A stretch of DNA of 64,000 bases from Actinacidiphila bryophytorum (GCF_016916835.1 NZ_JAFFIX010000006.1:186001-250000); one strand, 5' to 3'; numbered from the stretch's first letter, positions 1 to 8,129 are shown. Made by a program: numbers and translations. Notes: a model not told the origin generated them from the letters alone.

Positions 1-101
1 TCGGCCGCAGGGCCGCCGCCCAGCACCAGCCGCCAGCGCCGCAGCCGCTCCTCGGCCGGCCCGGCAGCCGCCAGGCCCCCCTTCCGGCCCTCGTCAGTCA
101 T
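1..101 (-). CDS. VWA-domain protein of the MoxR/DUF5682 operon (5' end only)
   Basis: Only the first 33 codons lie in the window. The gene reads leftward off the edge. Its ATG overlaps the end of the DUF5682 gene by 8 bp, so it is the third gene of the moxR operon and probably translationally coupled. The visible N-terminus (MTDEGRKGGLAAAG, then EERLRRWRLVLGG) is a short leader before the domain. The VWA assignment is an inference: MoxR AAA ATPases are typically encoded with a VWA protein, and this start resembles VWA proteins of such operons. The VWA fold and its MIDAS motif would lie outside the window and were not seen. Confidence 0.6.
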   Translation of the reverse strand, partial: MTDEGRKGGLAAAGPAEERLRRWRLVLGGGPAA

Positions 102-2622
102 CGCCGGCCTCCCCATCCCCCTGTGTGCCCAGGTCGGTTGTCGTGGTCGTGCCCAGCAGCAGCCGTACGGTGTGGGCCGCCGCGTCCGCCCGGTGCCGGT
201 CGAGGGCCGCGGCGAAACCGGGCAGGCCGGGCTCGGCCGCCGCACCGCCCGGCTGCCGGTCCGCGGACGGGCCGCGCCGCACCAGCTCGCCGACCGTCCG
301 CCGCACCCCCGGCTCGAACTCGGCGAAGGTCCGCCGCAGCAGCGGCAGCACATCGTCGAACGCCGCCGCGGGCACCCCCGCCAGCCACCCGTCGACCAGC
401 GCGAGCAGCTTCTCGTCGTGCACCAGCAGCATCCCGCCGCCGGCCAGGAAGCCCTCGATCCAGCCCGCCGACTCGGCGGGACCCGTCCCCGCCGACAGGG
501 CGAGCCCCATCAGCCGCGCGGCCTCGTCCGCCGCCAGCCGCCCGTCGTCCCGCAGCAGCCGGGCCGCGGCGCCGCGCAGCAGCCCCGGTATCCCGCCGTC
601 CCGCTCGGCCACACTGCGCAGCGCCGCCGCCCAGCGGTCCCGCAGCGCTGGGTCCGGCAGCAGCGCGACCGCCCGGTGCACCTCGTCCACATGCGCCCGC
701 ATGGCCGCGGCGCCGTCCGCGTCCAGACCCGCACAGGCCGGCGGCAGGCCCACGCAGATCCGCTGCGCCAGCCCCGCCGCGACCTCACCGAGCGCCGCCG
801 AGTCCGTGCCGCGCACGTCGCCGTACCGCACCGCCCGCACCAGTGCGGGCAGCGCCGCCGCCAGATGCGCCACGTCGGTGTCCAGCGCCGCCCGGTCCGC
901 CAGCACCTGCATCACCACCGGCAGCGCGTCCCGCAGACCGGCCAGCAGGCACGCCTCGGCGGTCGCCGTGACCTCCGCGAGCGTGCCCGCGTGCACGGCC
1001 GCGTCCGACGCCCTGGCCCCGGCCGCCGCGGCCACCGTCGTCCCCCATATCCCGGCCTCGGCGATCCGCACCGCCAACTCCGGCTCCCAGCGCAGCCGCC
1101 AGGTCTCCCGGAAGGTGCCCTTGCTGTCCCGGCCCCTGGCCGGCTCGCCCCAGCCGATGCCCAGCAGCGCCAGCCGGTGAAGCAGCCGGCTGCGGGCCGC
1201 GTCCGTGTCCTTGCGCAGGTCGAGGTCGAGCTGCCGCTCCAGCGCCTCGGGCTTGAGCCGCAGGGTGCGCTGCTGCCGGGCCAGGTCGCGGGCCAGTGGC
1301 ACCGCCGGCGCGTCCGGCGGGACCTCGCCGAGCACGTCCCCGACCACCAGCCGGTCCCTTATCAGCGCCAGCGGCACGTCGGAGCCGTCGCACATGACCG
1401 CCCTGATCGCGTCGGTGGTCTCGCCGAGCCCCGCCAGCGGGCGGCCGCGCATCGCCGCGAGCGTGTCGGCGAGCCGCACCGCCTCGATGACATGCGCGGA
1501 AGAGACCGGCAGGTCCTCCTCCCGCAGCAACCCCGCCACCTTGGTCATCCACCGGGTGACCGGGCGGTCGGCGGAGGTGAACAGATGGCGGTACCAGCCC
1601 GGCGAGGCGATACCCGCGCCGTACCCGCTGGCGCGGGCCAGCCTGCGGTGCGTCCACGGCACCCACGTCGTCTCGACCCTCGCCTTCGGCAGCCCCTTGA
1701 GCAGCTGCCGGTCCGCTGCCACCGCCGAACGCCCGGCGAGCGCGGGCACATGCCAGGCCCCGCACACCACCGCCGTCCGCTCGTACGCCCGCCGCGCCTC
1801 ACGCAGCCGCAGCCGCATGTGCGCCTCCCGCACCGGGTCCTGGGAGTGCCCGCCGTCGCCGTGGATGGCCCGGATCGCCCCCATCGCCTCGGCCAGCGCG
1901 GCGAACGGCGCCAGCGGGTCGGCGTCGCCGTCGGCACCGCCGCCGCGGTGCTCCACCGCGTCCTCCCACCACCGCTCCGGGTCGTCGTAGCCCGCCGTCC
2001 CGGCCAGCACCGCCAGCGGGTCGACCCGCACGTCCGCCCCGGCCTCCGACTCCCCGTCCACCGGCCCCGGCTCGTCCGCGTCCTCGCCGGTCGCCGGGCG
2101 CAGGGCCAGGCTGTGCGCGGCCGGGAGGTCGATGAAGCGGACCTCGGCGCCGGACTCGGCCGCCCACCGCAGGGCGACCCACTCGGGCGAGAACTCGGCG
2201 AACGGCCAGAAAGCGGCCCGCGCCGGGTCGTCCACCACATGCGCGAGCAGCGCCACGGGCGGGCGCATCGCCGGGTCCCCCGCCAGCCCGACCAGTGCGT
2301 CCGCCTCCGGCGGCCCCTCGATCAGCACCGCCTGCGGCCGGTAGGCCTCCAGCGCCGCCAGCACCGCACGCGCCGACCCCGGGCCGTGGTGCCGCACCCC
2401 CAGCAGCACCACGTCCTCGGCGGCGCCGACCGCCCGGGCCACCTCGCCGGCCGCCGCGCGGTCCGCGCGGAGCCCCCCGGCTCCGGCGGACCCCGCACCG
2501 TCCACGGCGGAGTGCAGCCCGGCCCCCGCAAGGGCCGCACCTCGCCGGCCGGCGCCCGCTCCCACGGGCATTGCGGCCGCCCCCTCCGCGGTCGCACCGC
2601 CCCTGCGGGTCGCCGGGGTCAT
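94..2622 (-). CDS. DUF5682 family protein, TraB/TIKI-like signature
   Basis: 842 residues. The ATG overlaps the stop of the moxR gene as ATGA, which fixes this start although residues 1-60 are low-complexity Ala/Gly. The conserved part begins near residue 70 with VVLLGVRHHGPGSA, followed by LIEGPPEAD at 100-108 and VVCGAWHVPAL at 286-296. This order (a His-rich GxRHxxxxS element, an EGP element, then GxxHxP) recalls the TraB/TIKI/EreA group of putative metal-dependent hydrolases. That link is my inference from motif layout. The rest is mainly Ala/Leu-rich helix. There is no signal peptide or membrane segment. The neighbours are a MoxR ATPase and a presumed VWA protein, so it may be the effector or the client handled by that pair. 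The biochemical role is unknown. Confidence 0.85.
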   Translation of the reverse strand: MTPATRRGGATAEGAAAMPVGAGAGRRGAALAGAGLHSAVDGAGSAGAGGLRADRAAAGEVARAVGAAEDVVLLGVRHHGPGSARAVLAALEAYRPQAVLIEGPPEADALVGLAGDPAMRPPVALLAHVVDDPARAAFWPFAEFSPEWVALRWAAESGAEVRFIDLPAAHSLALRPATGEDADEPGPVDGESEAGADVRVDPLAVLAGTAGYDDPERWWEDAVEHRGGGADGDADPLAPFAALAEAMGAIRAIHGDGGHSQDPVREAHMRLRLREARRAYERTAVVCGAWHVPALAGRSAVAADRQLLKGLPKARVETTWVPWTHRRLARASGYGAGIASPGWYRHLFTSADRPVTRWMTKVAGLLREEDLPVSSAHVIEAVRLADTLAAMRGRPLAGLGETTDAIRAVMCDGSDVPLALIRDRLVVGDVLGEVPPDAPAVPLARDLARQQRTLRLKPEALERQLDLDLRKDTDAARSRLLHRLALLGIGWGEPARGRDSKGTFRETWRLRWEPELAVRIAEAGIWGTTVAAAAGARASDAAVHAGTLAEVTATAEACLLAGLRDALPVVMQVLADRAALDTDVAHLAAALPALVRAVRYGDVRGTDSAALGEVAAGLAQRICVGLPPACAGLDADGAAAMRAHVDEVHRAVALLPDPALRDRWAAALRSVAERDGGIPGLLRGAAARLLRDDGRLAADEAARLMGLALSAGTGPAESAGWIEGFLAGGGMLLVHDEKLLALVDGWLAGVPAAAFDDVLPLLRRTFAEFEPGVRRTVGELVRRGPSADRQPGGAAAEPGLPGFAAALDRHRADAAAHTVRLLLGTTTTTDLGTQGDGEAGDD

Positions 2623-3731
2623 GACGTCACCTCGCGGCAGGCGCGGTAGAAGTCCTTCCAGCCGTCGCGCTCCCGCACGACGGTCTCCAGATACTCCTGC
2701 CAGATCAGCCGGTCGGCGGCCGGGTCGCGGACGACGGCGCCGAGGATGCCGGCCGCGATGTCGCCGGCGCGCAGCACACCGTCGCCGAAGTGGGCGGCCA
2801 GCGCCAGGCCGTAGGTGACCACCGAGATCGCCTCGGCCGTGGACAGGGTCCCCGAGGGGGACTTGACCTTCGTACGGCCGTCCTCGGTGACACCGCCGCG
2901 CAGTTCGCGGAAGACGGTGACGACCCGGCGGATCTCGTCGGCCCCGCGCGGGGCCGCCGGGAGGTCCAGGCCCGCGCCGATCTGGCCGACCCGGCGGGAG
3001 ACGATCTCCACCTCGTCCTCCGCGCTGGCCGGCAGCGGCAGCACCACCGTGTTGAACCGGCGGCGCAGCGCGCTCGACAGGTCGTTGACCCCCCGGTCCC
3101 GGTCGTTGGCCGTCGCGATCAGGTTGAAGCCGCGCACCGCCTGCGTCTCCGTGCCCAGCTCCGGTATCGGCAGCGTCTTCTCCGACAGGATCGTGATCAG
3201 CGAGTCCTGCACGTCCGCCGGGATGCGGGTCAGCTCCTCCACCCGCGCGATGCGGCCCTCGGCCATCGCCCGCATCACCGGGCTGTGCACCAGCGCCGCG
3301 CGGCTCGGGCCGTGCGTGAGCAGCTGCGCGTAGTTCCACCCGTAGCGGATCGCCTCCTCCGGAGTGCCCGCCGTGCCCTGCACCAGCAGCGTCGAGTCGC
3401 CGCTGATCGCGGCGGCCAGATGCTCCGACACCCAGGTCTTCGCGGTGCCCGGCACCCCCAGCAGCAGCAGCGCCCGGTCGGTCGCGAGAGTCGTGACGGC
3501 CACCTCCACGATCCGTCGCGGCCCCACGTACTTGGGTGTGACGACGGTGCCGTCCTGCAGCGTCCCCCCGAGCAGATAGGTCGCGACCGCCCACGGGGAC
3601 AGCTTCCAGCGCGCCGGACGCGGGCGGTCGTCGACAGCGGCGAGCGCGCCCAGCTCGGCCGCGAAGGCCTCCTCGGCGTGCGGCCGCAGGGCCTGCTCGG
3701 CGCCGGCCGCGGCGCTCGTCGTAGCGGTCAT
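2619..3731 (-). CDS. MoxR-family AAA+ ATPase
   Basis: 370 residues. MoxR ATPases act with VWA proteins as chelatase-like or chaperone-like machines. Walker A is GVPGTAKT at 92-99. The Walker B region is IARVEELTRIP at 161-171. Sensor 1 is IATAND at 205-210. The arginine-finger stretch is SALRRRF at 220-226. I chose the ATG with GGGGGAGAG just upstream. A longer reading frame extends past it, but that would place the promoter inside the gene. It is first in a leftward operon with the DUF5682 gene (ATGA overlap) and the partial VWA gene. A RecA-NDp/PafBC-like promoter lies about 45 nt upstream, so damage-inducible expression is predicted. Confidence 0.93.
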   Translation of the reverse strand: MTATTSAAAGAEQALRPHAEEAFAAELGALAAVDDRPRPARWKLSPWAVATYLLGGTLQDGTVVTPKYVGPRRIVEVAVTTLATDRALLLLGVPGTAKTWVSEHLAAAISGDSTLLVQGTAGTPEEAIRYGWNYAQLLTHGPSRAALVHSPVMRAMAEGRIARVEELTRIPADVQDSLITILSEKTLPIPELGTETQAVRGFNLIATANDRDRGVNDLSSALRRRFNTVVLPLPASAEDEVEIVSRRVGQIGAGLDLPAAPRGADEIRRVVTVFRELRGGVTEDGRTKVKSPSGTLSTAEAISVVTYGLALAAHFGDGVLRAGDIAAGILGAVVRDPAADRLIWQEYLETVVRERDGWKDFYRACREVTS

Positions 3732-3781
3732 GGCTCTCCCCCACATCATCGGAACGGACCCGCTCGATCCGTACTGCCCCC

Positions 3782-3804
3782 ACCTTGCACCCCACCACTG
3801 ACAA
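3782..3804 (-). promoter_or_regulatory. RecA-NDp/PafBC-type promoter of the moxR operon
   Basis: On the minus strand the sequence reads TTGTCAGTG (3804-3796), eight bases, then CAAGGT (3787-3782). This matches the LexA-independent actinobacterial DNA-damage promoter tTGTCRgtg-N8-TAnnnT, except that the -10 begins CA rather than TA. The expected start is near 3775, giving a leader of about 44 nt that contains the moxR ribosome site. Confidence 0.65.
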
Positions 3805-3850
3805 TCCGTCACCGTCCGCGATCCGCGCAGGTCAGGGCGATTGTCAGTGG
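3795..3850. repeat. 12-bp inverted repeat linking the two divergent promoters
   Basis: CCACTGACAATC at 3795-3806 and GATTGTCAGTGG at 3839-3850 are perfect inverted copies separated by 32 bp. Each arm contains the upstream recognition element of one of the two divergent promoters. The symmetry therefore means one activator site facing each way, not a single dimer operator. Confidence 0.9.
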
Positions 3851-3863
3851 TCGGTCCTAGCGT
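3841..3863 (+). promoter_or_regulatory. RecA-NDp/PafBC-type promoter of the SWIM gene, leaderless
   Basis: TTGTCAGTG (3841-3849), eight bases, then TAGCGT (3858-3863) is an exact match to tTGTCRgtg-N8-TAnnnT, the motif of recA P1-type promoters activated by PafBC. A start 6-8 nt after the -10 falls at or beside the ATG at 3871, so the transcript should be leaderless. That agrees with the lack of a Shine-Dalgarno site. Confidence 0.8.
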
Positions 3864-3870
3864 GGTCTGC

Positions 3871-5241
3871 ATGGAGGACACGGAAGCTCGGTGGACAGCG
3901 GACCAGGTGCTCGCGCTCGCGCCTGACGCGGCGTCACGCACCGCGGGCACGCGGCTCGCGGCGCCCGCGCCGTGGTCCGGCACGGGCGCGGCGGGGGCCG
4001 CGGTGTGGGGGCTGTGCGCGGGCAGCGGCAGCAGGCCGTATCAGACGGTGGTCGACCTGAGCGGACCGGCTTTCGCCTGCTCGTGCCCGAGCCGGAAGTT
4101 CCCGTGCAAGCACGCGCTGGGGCTGCTCCTGCTCTGGGCAGAAGGGGACGGCGGCCCGGTCGCCGCGGGGGCGGCGGCACCGGAGTGGGCCGAGCAGTGG
4201 ACGGCGGCCCGCAGGAAGAAAGCGGAGGCCGCCGCTGCGGCCGCCGGCTCCGACGCCGAGCCGGAACCGGACGCCGCCGCGGCCGGCCTCGACGCGGCGA
4301 GAAAAAGAGCCGAGCGGCGGGCCATCCGCGTGGAGGGCGGTGCGGCCGAGCTGGAACAGCGTCTCACCGACCTGCTGCGCAGCGGCCTCGCCGGCTCCGA
4401 CCGCGCCGGATACCAGCAGTGGGACGAGATCGCGGCCCGCATGGTCGACGCGCAGGCCCCCGGACTCGCCACCCGGGTGAGGCAGTTGGGCACGGCCGCC
4501 GGGGCGGGGGGCGACTGGCCGTCCCGCATGCTGGAGGAAGCGGGCCTGCTGCACCTGCTGGCCCGCGGCTTCCTCGGCCGCCAGGGCCTGCCGGGGCCGC
4601 TGGCCGAGACGGTGCGCACGCGGATCGGCTTCACCGTCGACGCGGCGGACGTGCTCGCCGGACCGCTGGTCAGGGCGCAGTGGCTGGTCCTCGCGCAGTA
4701 CGACACGGCCGACGAGCGGCTGACGACCCGTCGCATATGGCTCTACGACGCGGTCGGCGGGCAGTTCGCGCTCCTCCTCTCCTTCGGCGCGGCCGGCCGG
4801 GCGCCCGAGCTGACCCTGCCGGTCGGCACGGTCCTCGACGCCGACCTCGCCTTCCGCCCCGCCGCGGTGCCGCTCCGCGCGGTCCTCGGCACGCGGTACG
4901 GCACGAGCGTGCCCGAGGACGTGCCCCCGGGCACGACGGTCGGAGCCGCGCTCGACTCCTACGGTGCGGCGCTCTCCCAGGACCCCTGGCTCGACGCCTG
5001 GCCCGTCCTCCTCACCGACGTCGTGCCCCTCCCGGGGCAGGACCGCTGGCGGGTGGCCGATGCCGCGCATGACGCCGCGGTGCCATTGCTCGGCGCCGAC
5101 CATTGGCGCCTCGCGTCCATTTCGGGAGGGCGTCCCGTCACCCTCTTCGCCGAGGCCGGCGCCACGGGCTTCCGCCCGCTCGCAGGCTGGACCCGCGCCT
5201 CCCCGCGCCCCATCCCCCTCCCCACCCCCCGCGCTCCCTGA
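3871..5241 (+). CDS. SWIM zinc-finger domain protein
   Basis: 456 residues. The SWIM signature CxCx(n)CxH is present as CSCPSRKFPCKH, with Cys70, Cys72, Cys79 and His81. SWIM fingers bind DNA or protein. Just after it comes an Ala/Glu/Lys-rich linker (about 110-165), then a long domain without a recognised fold. There is no export signal. The ATG at 3871 begins the family-typical MEDTEARWTADQVLALAPD. An in-frame ATG ten codons upstream lies inside the promoter and was rejected. It is divergent from the moxR operon and shares its inverted repeat. The next gene rightward is DUF5691, the usual companion in this module. Expected to respond to DNA damage. Confidence 0.9.
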   Translation: MEDTEARWTADQVLALAPDAASRTAGTRLAAPAPWSGTGAAGAAVWGLCAGSGSRPYQTVVDLSGPAFACSCPSRKFPCKHALGLLLLWAEGDGGPVAAGAAAPEWAEQWTAARRKKAEAAAAAAGSDAEPEPDAAAAGLDAARKRAERRAIRVEGGAAELEQRLTDLLRSGLAGSDRAGYQQWDEIAARMVDAQAPGLATRVRQLGTAAGAGGDWPSRMLEEAGLLHLLARGFLGRQGLPGPLAETVRTRIGFTVDAADVLAGPLVRAQWLVLAQYDTADERLTTRRIWLYDAVGGQFALLLSFGAAGRAPELTLPVGTVLDADLAFRPAAVPLRAVLGTRYGTSVPEDVPPGTTVGAALDSYGAALSQDPWLDAWPVLLTDVVPLPGQDRWRVADAAHDAAVPLLGADHWRLASISGGRPVTLFAEAGATGFRPLAGWTRASPRPIPLPTPRAP

Positions 5242-5258
5242 GATGACCTTGCACCCTC

Positions 5259-5690
5259 CGGTGCGTGGTGGCAGTTCCCCGAACCCCGGGGGGTGCCCCT
5301 TGCGGTGGGCGGCCGCCTCCCGGCCGGCGGGTGATTGGGCGCGCAGTTCCCCGCGCCCCCGGGGGGCGCCACTTGCTGTGAGCTCGCACCTTTCGGTGCA
5401 TGGGGGCTGGGCGCGGGATTCCCCGCGCCCCTAGGCCGTGTTTTGGAAGCAGCGCCGTCCGCCCACAGGGCGGGCCCCGCGGCGTCCGGTGCGTGCGATC
5501 GCAAGGCGGAGGGTCGTCCTCGTAGTGGGCCTACCCGGACGACTCCGACAACGCAGCGAGCGTGCGTGCCAGGCGTCGCGGGGCAGGCGGGACTTCCAAA
5601 ACACGGCCTAGGGGGGTGCCGTCTGGGGGGGGGAGGGTGAGCGTTTTTTGAGGGGCGCGGGGAACTGCGCGCCCAGCCCGGACGGGCGGG
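5259..5690. repeat. Interspersed hairpin repeat, copy 1, interrupted by a MITE
   Basis: Most of the 575-bp gap between the SWIM and DUF5691 genes is this repeat. It has GC-rich arms of the type GCGCAGTTCCCCGCGCCCC (5340-5360, variant 5409-5432) and the inverse AGGGGCGCGGGGAACTGCGC (5651-5670). A small GCACC-TTTC-GGTGC hairpin lies at 5386-5399, preceded by CCACTTGCTGTG. The same order of parts recurs at 45.3 kb, and the arms recur at 56.7 kb. No gene is visible here. The arms can pair across the loop and may act as a transcript end. Confidence 0.85.
5431..5611. mobile_element. 181-bp MITE-like element with 19-bp perfect terminal inverted repeats
   Basis: CTAGGCCGTGTTTTGGAAG at 5431-5449 is matched exactly in inverse by CTTCCAAAACACGGCCTAG at 5593-5611. 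The 181 bp are too short for a transposase and contain no credible ORF. Both ends read CTAG, compatible with a TA or CTAG target duplication as used by IS630- and some IS5-type elements. It sits between GCGCCCC and GGGGGTGCC, in the loop of the surrounding repeat. An internal GTCGTCC/GGACGAC pair could form a hairpin. It is probably mobilised in trans by a full-length IS elsewhere in the genome. Confidence 0.8.
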
Positions 5691-5816
5691 AAGAAAGCAA
5701 CGCCACAGCAAGTGGCAATCACCTTGGGCACCCCCCCGCCGGGGAAAGGCGAGAGCGTGCCGCAGGACGGGGACGGGTCGTGGGTCCGCCGGTGGGCGGG
5801 GAAAGGGGAGGTCGGG

Positions 5817-7397
5817 ATGGGTGGCGGGTGGGATGACCTGGTCGGGAGCGCCTTGCTCGGGACGGAGCGGCGCCGTCCCGGCGGCATGGTGGGGGACGCG
5901 GAGGAAGCCGCCGCGGGACTTCTCGACGCGGCAGCGACCGGCGTGGTCCGCCGCAGAGCCGGCATCCGCCCCGGCCCGGCGGGCGAGCGGCCGCCGGTCG
6001 CGGCGGAGGACCGCCGCCCTGACCTGCCGGACGCGGCCCGCCGCCGGCTGGGCATGCTGCTGGCGGACCGCACCGCAGGTTCCGGCGGGAATCGGCGCGG
6101 CTCGGCGCCGAATCTGGCGGAGTTGCTGCCGCAGTGGCTGGCGGCGGCCCGCCGGGAGGGCTATGCGGCGCCGCCGGAGTTGCTGCCGGCGCTGCTGGAC
6201 GCGGCGCGGGCGCGTACGGACCTGCGGTCCGACGCGTTGGCTTTCGCGGGCCCGCGCGGGCGCTGGCTCGCGGGCCTGAACCCGGACTGGAAGTACGCGC
6301 TGCGAGCGGGGGCGGGGGCGGGCGCGGCGGACGGGCCGGGTCCTGAGGAGCCGGGGCAGGCGGAGCGGCTGTGGGAGGAGGGCCTGTTCGCCGAGCGCAT
6401 CGCGCTGCTGAGCAGGTTGCGGGTGTCGGCCCCCGACACCGCGTTGGCTCTGCTGGCCGCGACGTGGAAGAGCGAGCGGGCCGAGGACCGGCTGATGTTC
6501 CTGGACTCGTTGCGGACGGGGTTGTCCAGGGCGGACGAGCCGTTCCTCGAGCAGGCGCTCACGGACCGGAGCCGGAATGTGCGGGCGACGGCGGCGGAGT
6601 TGCTGTCGGCGCTGCCGGGGTCGGCGCTGGCCGGGCGGATGGCGGCGCGGGCGCGCAGTTGTGTGTCGCTGGGTCCTGACGGGATCGCGGTGGAGGCGCC
6701 GTACGAGTGCGACGCGGCGATGGAGCGGGACGGGGTGGCGCCGCGCCCGCCGAACGGGCGGGGGGAGCGGGCGTGGTGGCTGGGCCAGTTGGTGGACGCG
6801 GCACCGCTGGCGACGTGGCCTGCGCGGTTCGGGGGGCGTACCCCCGAGGAGATCATCGCGCTGCCGGTGCTGGACGACTGGCAGCCGGATCTGCATGCGT
6901 CGTGGTGCCGGGCCGCGGTCCGGCAGCGGGACGAGGGATGGGCGCGGGCGCTGCTGGGGCCGCCGCCCGCGGCGGCGGCCCCACTGGCGGCGGTGGGTGA
7001 TCCTGCGAAGCTGCTGTCGATCCTGCCGGCGGCGGAGCGGGCGGAGTGGGTCGCGGCTTTCATCGCGGCGCACGGGTTGTCCGAGGCGTTCCAGATGCTG
7101 GGGGTGTGTGCGGTGCCGTGGGCGGCGCCGCTGGGGCGGGCGGTGGTGGACGCGCTGGACATCGCGCGGGATGCGGGGAGTTACCCGTGGAGTTTCAGCG
7201 GGGTGATGGGCCTGGCGGAGCGCTGCCTGGACCCGGCGGGTGCCGAACAGGTCGCGGCGCTGGCGGGCGGCGGGGACGGGGTGCCGGACGCGGCACCGGG
7301 CGCGGCGGCGTACTGGGGCGAGGCCTTCCAACGCCTGGGCAGCACCTTGCGCCTGCGCGCCCAGATGCTCTCCGAACTCCGCCCGGCCCACCCGTGA
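5817..7397 (+). CDS. DUF5691 family protein with HEAT-like repeats
   Basis: 526 residues, starting MGGGWDDLVGSALLGTERRRP. The ATG at 5817 follows GAAAGGGGAGG. A 35-codon in-frame extension was rejected because it reads through the repeat region. The first 100 residues hold the family's conserved ALLGTERRRP segment. The middle (about 215-300) contains paired amphipathic helices of HEAT type, for example LTDRSRNVRATAAELLSALPG. No catalytic motif, signal peptide or membrane span is visible. HEAT-like scaffolds bind proteins, so a structural role in the MoxR/SWIM module is possible but unproven. It is separated from the SWIM gene by the MITE-bearing repeat, so co-transcription is uncertain. Confidence 0.85.
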   Translation: MGGGWDDLVGSALLGTERRRPGGMVGDAEEAAAGLLDAAATGVVRRRAGIRPGPAGERPPVAAEDRRPDLPDAARRRLGMLLADRTAGSGGNRRGSAPNLAELLPQWLAAARREGYAAPPELLPALLDAARARTDLRSDALAFAGPRGRWLAGLNPDWKYALRAGAGAGAADGPGPEEPGQAERLWEEGLFAERIALLSRLRVSAPDTALALLAATWKSERAEDRLMFLDSLRTGLSRADEPFLEQALTDRSRNVRATAAELLSALPGSALAGRMAARARSCVSLGPDGIAVEAPYECDAAMERDGVAPRPPNGRGERAWWLGQLVDAAPLATWPARFGGRTPEEIIALPVLDDWQPDLHASWCRAAVRQRDEGWARALLGPPPAAAAPLAAVGDPAKLLSILPAAERAEWVAAFIAAHGLSEAFQMLGVCAVPWAAPLGRAVVDALDIARDAGSYPWSFSGVMGLAERCLDPAGAEQVAALAGGGDGVPDAAPGAAAYWGEAFQRLGSTLRLRAQMLSELRPAHP

Positions 7398-7450
7398 GCC
7401 CGGCCGGTTCAGCCCGGCCGACCCGGCGTGGCCAGGCTCAGCCCCGCCCG

Positions 7451-7537
7451 GCCCCGGCTGCCGCCGTCAGACCGCCACTGTCAGGACCGTGACCGCCCCA
7501 CTCATCTCGGCCCCGGCTGCCGCCGTCAGACCGCCAC
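7451..7537. repeat. 28-bp direct repeat, two copies 59 bp apart
   Basis: Positions 7451-7478 and 7510-7537 are identical (GCCCCGGCTGCCG to CAGACCGCCAC). They lie in the 210-bp gap between the convergent DUF5691 gene and the small-ORF operon. There are only two copies, so this is not a CRISPR. It may be a small tandem duplication or a remnant of a repeat. Confidence 0.8.
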
Positions 7538-7607
7538 CGACCGGGCCGGGACCGCCCCGGGCACCGCCGTGGGACCGCCGCAGCGCCGCACCCGTCGGCG
7601 GGCGGTC

Positions 7608-8120
7608 TCAGGGTTTGCCGCCGGTCAGGCCCTGCCAGGTCCAGCCGCGGGTGAGGACGGCCTGTTGGAGGGCGTGTTTGAGGTCGTCGGTGTCGAAGCG
7701 GTACGTCTCGCGGCGTTCGCGGGTGCCGTCGGGGGCGTGGGCGAACTCGTAGCCGACGAACTTCTTGTGGATCTGGCCGCGGCTGCTGGTCTGCGTGCGG
7801 CGGCGGGGCGGGTCCTCGCCGGTGAGGGTGAACTCGGAGTGGTGGTCAAGGGCGCGGACCTCGCCGGTCTCGGCGGCCAGGCGCATGCGGATCTGGTACT
7901 CCTCGCAGTCCTGGACCCGGCCGAAGACGCCTTTCCTGGCGAGCTTCACGAGCTGGAACTCGGCGACCAGGTCGACGCCTTCCGGGGCGCCGTCGCGTAC
8001 CGCGTACCGCACGTCGGGGCGGTTGAGGGCGAGCAGGGCCGCGCGGACCTCGGCCGCGGGGCGCGGCGCAAGTCCCGGCTGGGGCGTAAGGGTGACGTTG
8101 CGCCGGGAGAAGAGGCTCAC
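7608..8120 (-). CDS. Hypothetical protein, last gene of the WXG-type operon
   Basis: 170 residues, starting at GTG nine bases after the upstream gene stops, so probably coupled. The sequence begins MSLFSRRNVTLTPQPG and has mixed alpha/beta character with charged stretches. There is no signal peptide, membrane span or known catalytic motif. I do not recognise a family. By position it belongs to a leftward operon with a Mog1/DUF1795-like protein, a WXG-like glycine-rich protein and a proline-rich protein. A chaperone or immunity role for that set is possible, but nothing in the sequence shows it. Confidence 0.8.
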   Translation of the reverse strand: MSLFSRRNVTLTPQPGLAPRPAAEVRAALLALNRPDVRYAVRDGAPEGVDLVAEFQLVKLARKGVFGRVQDCEEYQIRMRLAAETGEVRALDHHSEFTLTGEDPPRRRTQTSSRGQIHKKFVGYEFAHAPDGTRERRETYRFDTDDLKHALQQAVLTRGWTWQGLTGGKP

Positions 8121-8129
8121 GGCGTCAGC

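Noticed and set aside
172-2649. An 825-codon open frame on the plus strand
   Set aside because: It is antisense to DUF5682 and Arg/Pro/His-rich, the usual artefact of GC-rich third positions.
94-3804. A 1236-codon open frame spanning the DUF5682 and moxR region
   Set aside because: Only the part from 2622 downward encodes DUF5682. The upstream part is an out-of-frame shadow of moxR, whose AAA motifs lie in another frame.
7451-7537. CRISPR-like spaced 28-bp repeats
   Set aside because: There are only two copies, no cas genes, and the unit is not palindromic.
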